Source of the DNA: Brevundimonas goettingensis
Lineage (GTDB): Bacteria; Pseudomonadota; Alphaproteobacteria; Caulobacterales; Caulobacteraceae
DNA: 64,000 nucleotides
NCBI RefSeq assembly: GCF_017487405.1
Contig: NZ_CP062222.1
Location: 1,721,001-1,785,000, forward strand
Direction: 5' to 3'
In this document: piece after piece, positions 59,717 through 64,000 of the stretch
Position numbering within the stretch: position 1 is the stretch's first letter
Layout: the number at the start of each line of letters is the position of its first letter
The notes under the pieces: model-generated
Told to the model about the DNA's origin: nothing
The model's database searches: none
What the model saw: the letters and a program-made list of their open reading frames with translations, nothing else
Made by a program: the position numbers and the translations under genes

Positions 59717-62215
59717 ATGCAGACTGAACGCGGCGCCTCAAAAGGCACTGGCCAGGGCAATGCCCTGCGGGCCCGGCTTCTGGCCGGCGCCGCCGCGATC
59801 GCCTGCGCGCCATGGCTGGCCGGCCAGGCCGCCGCCCAGACGGCTCCTGCTCAAGCGACGCCCGCCGCGGCTGCCGCCGATTCGAACGCGCCGGGCCCCG
59901 ACGGCCTGCCGCCCAAGGCGGTCTACATCCAGGCCGAGCACGCCACCCGGACCGGCGATGTGATTACCGCCAGCAGCACGGTCGAGCGCGTCTTCGCCCG
60001 CTTCCAGGGCCACACCCTGCGGGCCGGCGAGGTCACCTACGACACGGCCCGGGGCGTCGGCGGCGCCGATCGGCAAGTCGAGCTGACCAGCCCCGCCGGC
60101 GACGTCGTCTACGCCAGCCATCTCGAACTCGATTCCGACCTGAGGGCCGGTGTCGTCGTCGATCTCGCGACCCGGCTGTCCAACGGCTCCAGCCTGATGG
60201 CCGCCACGGCCGTGCGCCGTTCGGAGAACGTCAGCGAGCTGAACTACGCCCTGTTCACCCCCTGCGCGATCTGCGACGCCGAGGGCAACGCCAAGACGCC
60301 AAGCATCGCCGTCAAGGCCGAGAAGGTGGTCCAGGACGAGGAACTGCGGGCCATCCTGTTCCGTAACGCCACCTTCGTGGTCGGCGGGGTGCCGCTGTTC
60401 TGGCTGCCGGTCTTCGCCGTGCCGGACCCGACGGTCGAACGCGCCTCGGGCCTGCTGGTCCCGATCATCAACTATGACGAGGGCCGGGGCCTCTCGGTCG
60501 AGATGCCCTATTTGCATGTCGTCTCCCCGTCGGAAGACTGGATCGTCAGCCCGCAGATCAACACCAAGGTCGCGCCCTTCGTGAACCTGCAATGGCGCCG
60601 ACGGTTCGCGGGCGGCACCATCGTGGCGCGCGGCGGCTATACCTATGAGCGGAATTTCGGCGACTTCGATCTCGACGGCGATGGCTCGACCGAGAGCAAT
60701 GTCGAGTTCGGCGATCGCACCAGCCGCAGCTACATCCTGGCCTATGGCGCGTTCGATCCCGCCGGTCCCTGGCGCTGGGGCTTCACGGCGGAACGGACCT
60801 CGGACAAGAACCTGTTCGACCGCTATGACGTCCGCGACCCCTACCAGGACAACGGGCTCTACTACGGCGACCAGCGCCGGCTGATCAGCCAGGTCTATGC
60901 CGAGCGCCAGACCGAACGATCCTATCTGTCGATCGCCGCCTTCTCGATCCAGAGCCTGCGCCTCGACCAGGCCTATGCCGACACTGACTTCCGCGACCCC
61001 GATGGCTACAAGGCCTTCGAGAACGACAAGACCCTGCCGCTGGTGGCGCCGCTCATCGACGGACGCTGGGAGCCGGCCGACCCGATCCTTGGCGGACGTC
61101 TGCGCCTGAAGCTGTCGGCGGTGTCCTTGTCGCGCAATGCCTATGTCGGTGCGCCGGTGCTGCGGCCCGAGGTCATTCCCGCGGGCTCGACCGACGGCTT
61201 CGGCGGTGTCGACAGCCGCCGTATCACCCTGCAGGGCGAATGGCGCCGGGCCTTCACCACCGCCTCGGGCGTCCGGATCGAGCCCTTCATCGACGGTCGC
61301 TTCGACGCCTATTCGGTCTCGGACCTTCCGCCCATGCCGGGCAGCGACTCGGAGAACATTATCACCCGCGGCCGGGCCACGGCGGGCGTCGACGTCAGCT
61401 ATCCGATGATCAAGCGGCTGAGCGCCACGTCGGACCTGATCATCGAGCCGATGGCCCAGCTGTCGATCTCCAACAAGGCCAACCTCGATCCGCGCATCCC
61501 GATCGAGGACACCCAGACCTTCGAGCTGGACGAAAGCTCCCTGTTCCGCACCGACCGCCTGCCGGGGTACGACTTCTACGAAGGCGGTTCGCGGTTCACG
61601 GCGGGGGCGCGGGCCACCCTGCGCTGGGACGACATCCGCAAGGCCAGCCTCTTCATCGGCCGCAGCATGCGGTCGTACGAGGAAGACGCCTTCCTGACCA
61701 CCATTCCGGACGATACGAGCAAGCTCTACGACCCGTCGGGGCTGGCCTCTCAAACCTCGGACTGGGTGGTTCAGGCCAGCGTCTCGCCGACCGACCGGTT
61801 CCGGGCCTGGGGGCACGCCACCATCGACGGCTCGGGCGATATCCGCCGGGCCGAGGCCGCCGTCGACGGAACCTGGGGCCGCCGCAACGTCGCCACCGTC
61901 AGCTATATCGTCGACCGGTCGAATCCCCTCAGCGGGGACAACAACCGGAACTATGAGTTCATCCAGCTTCAGGGCCAGCAGTTCGTCTATGGCAACTGGG
62001 GCGTGGCGGTCACAGGCATCGCCGATCTGGAGCGCGACCTGATCACCCGTTCCGAGGTCGGCCTGCTGTTCGACGATGATTGCTTCCGGTTCGAACTGGG
62101 TTTCCGCCAGGACAATACCCGCGTACGGCCTTCGGGCCCGTCCGAGGGGGTTTATGTGCGCCTAAACCTCGCCACTTTTGGCGGTACAGGCTACGGACGA
62201 AACAGCAACCGATGA
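59717..62215 (+). CDS. lptD: LPS assembly outer-membrane protein LptD
   Basis: This 832-aa protein has a signal peptide with a long polar n-region (core LLAGAAAIACAPWLAG, cleavage after AAAQ). An OstA-like jellyroll (~70-200) is followed by a beta-barrel (~235-820) with a CAIC cysteine pair near 187. Strand-rich Tyr/Arg sequence and a closing LNLATFGGTGYG are typical. It places LPS in the outer leaflet together with LptE. It follows lptG by 42 bp. Confidence 0.93.
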   Translation: MQTERGASKGTGQGNALRARLLAGAAAIACAPWLAGQAAAQTAPAQATPAAAAADSNAPGPDGLPPKAVYIQAEHATRTGDVITASSTVERVFARFQGHTLRAGEVTYDTARGVGGADRQVELTSPAGDVVYASHLELDSDLRAGVVVDLATRLSNGSSLMAATAVRRSENVSELNYALFTPCAICDAEGNAKTPSIAVKAEKVVQDEELRAILFRNATFVVGGVPLFWLPVFAVPDPTVERASGLLVPIINYDEGRGLSVEMPYLHVVSPSEDWIVSPQINTKVAPFVNLQWRRRFAGGTIVARGGYTYERNFGDFDLDGDGSTESNVEFGDRTSRSYILAYGAFDPAGPWRWGFTAERTSDKNLFDRYDVRDPYQDNGLYYGDQRRLISQVYAERQTERSYLSIAAFSIQSLRLDQAYADTDFRDPDGYKAFENDKTLPLVAPLIDGRWEPADPILGGRLRLKLSAVSLSRNAYVGAPVLRPEVIPAGSTDGFGGVDSRRITLQGEWRRAFTTASGVRIEPFIDGRFDAYSVSDLPPMPGSDSENIITRGRATAGVDVSYPMIKRLSATSDLIIEPMAQLSISNKANLDPRIPIEDTQTFELDESSLFRTDRLPGYDFYEGGSRFTAGARATLRWDDIRKASLFIGRSMRSYEEDAFLTTIPDDTSKLYDPSGLASQTSDWVVQASVSPTDRFRAWGHATIDGSGDIRRAEAAVDGTWGRRNVATVSYIVDRSNPLSGDNNRNYEFIQLQGQQFVYGNWGVAVTGIADLERDLITRSEVGLLFDDDCFRFELGFRQDNTRVRPSGPSEGVYVRLNLATFGGTGYGRNSNR

Positions 62216-62291
62216 ACACATCGCTTGCAGGGGCGCGACCTCCCCGCACAATGGGGTCGAGACGGCGCTTCTCTAGGATTCAGGACTGACT

Positions 62292-63674
62292 ATGCCTTTG
62301 ATGCGTAACACGACGGGCGTCGCGATCGCCGCGCTTCTCGCGGGCTCGGCTATTGCGCCGGCCTGGGCCCAGACGGCCCCGGCGCCCGCGCCCGCCCAGA
62401 CACCTGCGCAGGCGCCCGCCTCTCCCTCCGCCGGAGCGCTGAACCCGGCCGCTGAACAGGCGCCCGCCCGCCCGGCCGCCGCGCCGCCCCAGTTCCAGAT
62501 CTCCGAAGGCGTCATCGCCACGGTGAACGACCAGGTCATCACCAGCTTCGACCTGCGTCAGCGCATGCTGACGATCATCGCCATGAGCCAGGTGCAGCCG
62601 ACCGAGGAGAACATCCCGGCCATCCAGCAGCAGGCTCTGAACGCCCTGATTGAAGAACGGCTCCAGAACCAGGAAATCGCCAAGTACAAGGATCTGGTGA
62701 TCAGCGACGAGGAGGTCGACGAGGAAATCGCCTCCATGGCGCAGGAGGCCGGCACCACGCCCGCCAACTACATGAACTTCCTGGCCCAGGGCGGCATCCG
62801 CCCGCAGAACATGCGTGAGCAGCTGCGCACCGAACTGGGCTGGCGCGCCCTGGTCGGCGGCCGCTTCAACAGCCGGGCCAAGGTCTCCCACGCCGCGGTC
62901 GAACAGGCCATGCGCCAGATGACCGAGGCGGCGTCCAAGCCCCAGTATCTGATCGGCGAAATCTACATCGAGGCCGCCCGCGTGGGCGGTCAGCAGGCCG
63001 CCATCAACGGCGCCGACCAATTGGTCCAGCAGATGGTCCAGGGCGCGCCCTTCCAGGCCGTGGCCCGCCAGTTCTCGGCCGCCCCGTCGGCGCAACGCGG
63101 CGGCGACGCCGGCTGGGTCGTCCAGGGCACCGTCCAACCCGCACTGCAGACCGCCCTGGACCAGCTCCAGGTCGGCCAGCTGTCGCGCCCGATCCCGGTC
63201 GAGGGCGGGGTCTACATCGTCTACATGCGCGACAAGCGCTCGGGCGCCGCCACCAGCCTGGTGACGATGAAGCAGATCATGGTCGAGGTGCCGGAAACGG
63301 CGACCGAGGCCGAGGTCGCCGCCGCCACGGCCCGGCTGAACGCCCTCAAGCCGCAACTGACCTGCGACAACATCCTGGCCCGCGCCACCTCGGAACAGGG
63401 CCTGCTGGGCTCGGACCTGGGTGAATCCGACATCGCCAACCTGGCGCCGCAGTTCCAGCAGGTCGCCCGCGCCGCGGAAGTCGGCACGATCAGCTCGCCT
63501 GTCCGCACCCCGCTGGGCGTCCACCTGCTGGCCGTCTGCGGACGTCGCGTCGGCGGCCCTGACGCCCCGACCTTCCAACAGGTCGAAGGCCGTCTGCAGA
63601 ACCAGAACCTGGCCATGCTGGCGCGCCGCTACATTCGCGACCTGCGCGCCGACGCCCTGATCGAGCTGAAGTAA
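62292..63674 (+). CDS. surA: Periplasmic chaperone/peptidyl-prolyl isomerase SurA
   Basis: This 460-aa protein has a signal peptide (core GVAIAALLAGSAIA, cleavage near AWAQ), an Ala/Pro linker, and a SurA N-terminal chaperone domain (ISEGVIATVNDQVITSFDLR, then ALIEERLQNQEIAKYK). A parvulin-like domain (~220-320) has ARQFSAAPSAQRGGDAGWV. It escorts outer-membrane proteins such as LptD to the BAM complex. The location between lptD and pdxA is the classical order. Confidence 0.92.
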   Translation: MPLMRNTTGVAIAALLAGSAIAPAWAQTAPAPAPAQTPAQAPASPSAGALNPAAEQAPARPAAAPPQFQISEGVIATVNDQVITSFDLRQRMLTIIAMSQVQPTEENIPAIQQQALNALIEERLQNQEIAKYKDLVISDEEVDEEIASMAQEAGTTPANYMNFLAQGGIRPQNMREQLRTELGWRALVGGRFNSRAKVSHAAVEQAMRQMTEAASKPQYLIGEIYIEAARVGGQQAAINGADQLVQQMVQGAPFQAVARQFSAAPSAQRGGDAGWVVQGTVQPALQTALDQLQVGQLSRPIPVEGGVYIVYMRDKRSGAATSLVTMKQIMVEVPETATEAEVAAATARLNALKPQLTCDNILARATSEQGLLGSDLGESDIANLAPQFQQVARAAEVGTISSPVRTPLGVHLLAVCGRRVGGPDAPTFQQVEGRLQNQNLAMLARRYIRDLRADALIELK

Positions 63675-63678
63675 CCCG

Positions 63679-64000
63679 ATGACCGCGCCCCGGCCGCTGG
63701 TCCTGTCGATGGGCGAGCCGGCGGGCGTCGGCCCCGAGATCATCGCTGAAGCCTGGCGCGCGCTCTCGTCCGAGGGCGCGCCTTTCGCGGTCATCGGCGA
63801 TCCCGAACTGCTGAAGGCGCAAGGCGTGCCGATCGTCGAGATCGGACAGGTCGCCGACGCCGCCGACCGCTTCGCCCGCGCCCTGCCGGTGCTCAGCCAT
63901 CCCGTGTCTGCGCCTGTGACCGTCGGCAAGCCCGATCCGGCCAATGCCGGGGTCGTCGCCGACTGGATCGAGCGCGGCGTCGATCTGTGCCTGTCCGGAG
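63679..64000 (+). CDS. pdxA: 4-hydroxythreonine-4-phosphate dehydrogenase (5' part, cut by window end)
   Basis: The first 107 residues are visible from ATG 63679, four bases after the surA stop. They read PLVLSMGEPAGVGPEIIAEA, the diagnostic PdxA N-terminus, followed by AVIGDPELL and GKPDPANAGVVADWIERGVD. The enzyme acts in DXP-dependent pyridoxal phosphate synthesis. About two thirds of the ~330-aa protein lies outside the window, so the metal ligands cannot be checked. Confidence 0.93.
   Translation, partial: MTAPRPLVLSMGEPAGVGPEIIAEAWRALSSEGAPFAVIGDPELLKAQGVPIVEIGQVADAADRFARALPVLSHPVSAPVTVGKPDPANAGVVADWIERGVDLCLSG

Noticed and set aside
59738..61816. A 692-codon minus-strand open frame opposite lptD
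   Set aside because: The composition is Arg/Gly/Asp-rich and motif-free, and lptD is well supported on the other strand.
62280..63944. A 554-codon minus-strand open frame opposite surA and pdxA
   Set aside because: It crosses two well-supported genes and has a Gly/Leu/Arg low-complexity translation.

Overview
This 64 kb window is a GC-rich alphaproteobacterial chromosome segment. The gene order and protein sequences fit the Caulobacterales, most likely a Brevundimonas-like organism. Supporting signs are the alphaproteobacterial LexA operator (GAAC-N7-GAAC) before dnaE2, a CtrA-type TTAA-N7-TTAA motif before ihfA, and GGAAC-N16-nGTT promoters of the EcfG general stress type. The essential blocks are also typical: ihfA-merR, plsX-fabH, glyA-nrdR-rib-nusB-thiL and lptF-lptG-lptD-surA-pdxA. 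Species-level identity is an inference, because no database search was possible.

Region 1 (1-18.4 kb) is accessory and stress-flavoured. It holds a truncated AlkB gene at the left edge, then two tandem cassettes each made of a small DUF6894-type protein and a Crp/Fnr-type regulator. Next come a membrane alpha/beta hydrolase and a plus-strand cluster of a Mfd-like translocase, a clan GH-A glycosidase, a glycosyltransferase/UDP-galactopyranose mutase fusion and GalE. After these lie a zinc alcohol dehydrogenase, an SRPBCC protein, a short-chain dehydrogenase, a DUF4142 protein, a lipoprotein esterase and a DUF488 protein. Three sites in this region match the EcfG promoter pattern with identical spacing, which suggests that much of it belongs to the general stress regulon.

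Region 2 (18.4-29.3 kb) is a complete chemosensory operon in one direction, mostly with 4-bp start/stop overlaps: a soluble receptor with two signalling hairpins, a triple-CheW protein, CheB, CheR, CheA, a STAS protein, CheY, a CheC-type phosphatase and a PAS-rich hybrid histidine kinase. No flagellar genes are nearby, and its output is unknown.

Region 3 (29.3-33.7 kb) contains a small DksA/TraR-type zinc-finger gene, an SOS-controlled dnaE2 without imuA/imuB beside it, and a tRNA-Pro(GGG) gene.

Region 4 (33.7-49.5 kb) is housekeeping on the minus strand, apart from bamE. It includes MerR, ihfA, fabH, plsX, DUF177, a cytochrome bc1 chaperone, hppA, thiL, nusB, ribH, ribBX, ribE, a reductase-only ribD, nrdR, glyA and hemA. 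The riboflavin operon is unusual: it has neither a GTP cyclohydrolase II with zinc ligands nor a RibD deaminase domain, and ribH appears to start with CTG.

Region 5 (49.5-64 kb) holds a secreted sialidase-like protein, two exported methyltransferase-fold paralogues, an M61 peptidase, three tandem I78-type inhibitors, holC and pepA. It ends with the lipopolysaccharide-transport operon lptF-lptG-lptD-surA-pdxA, the last gene being cut by the window edge.
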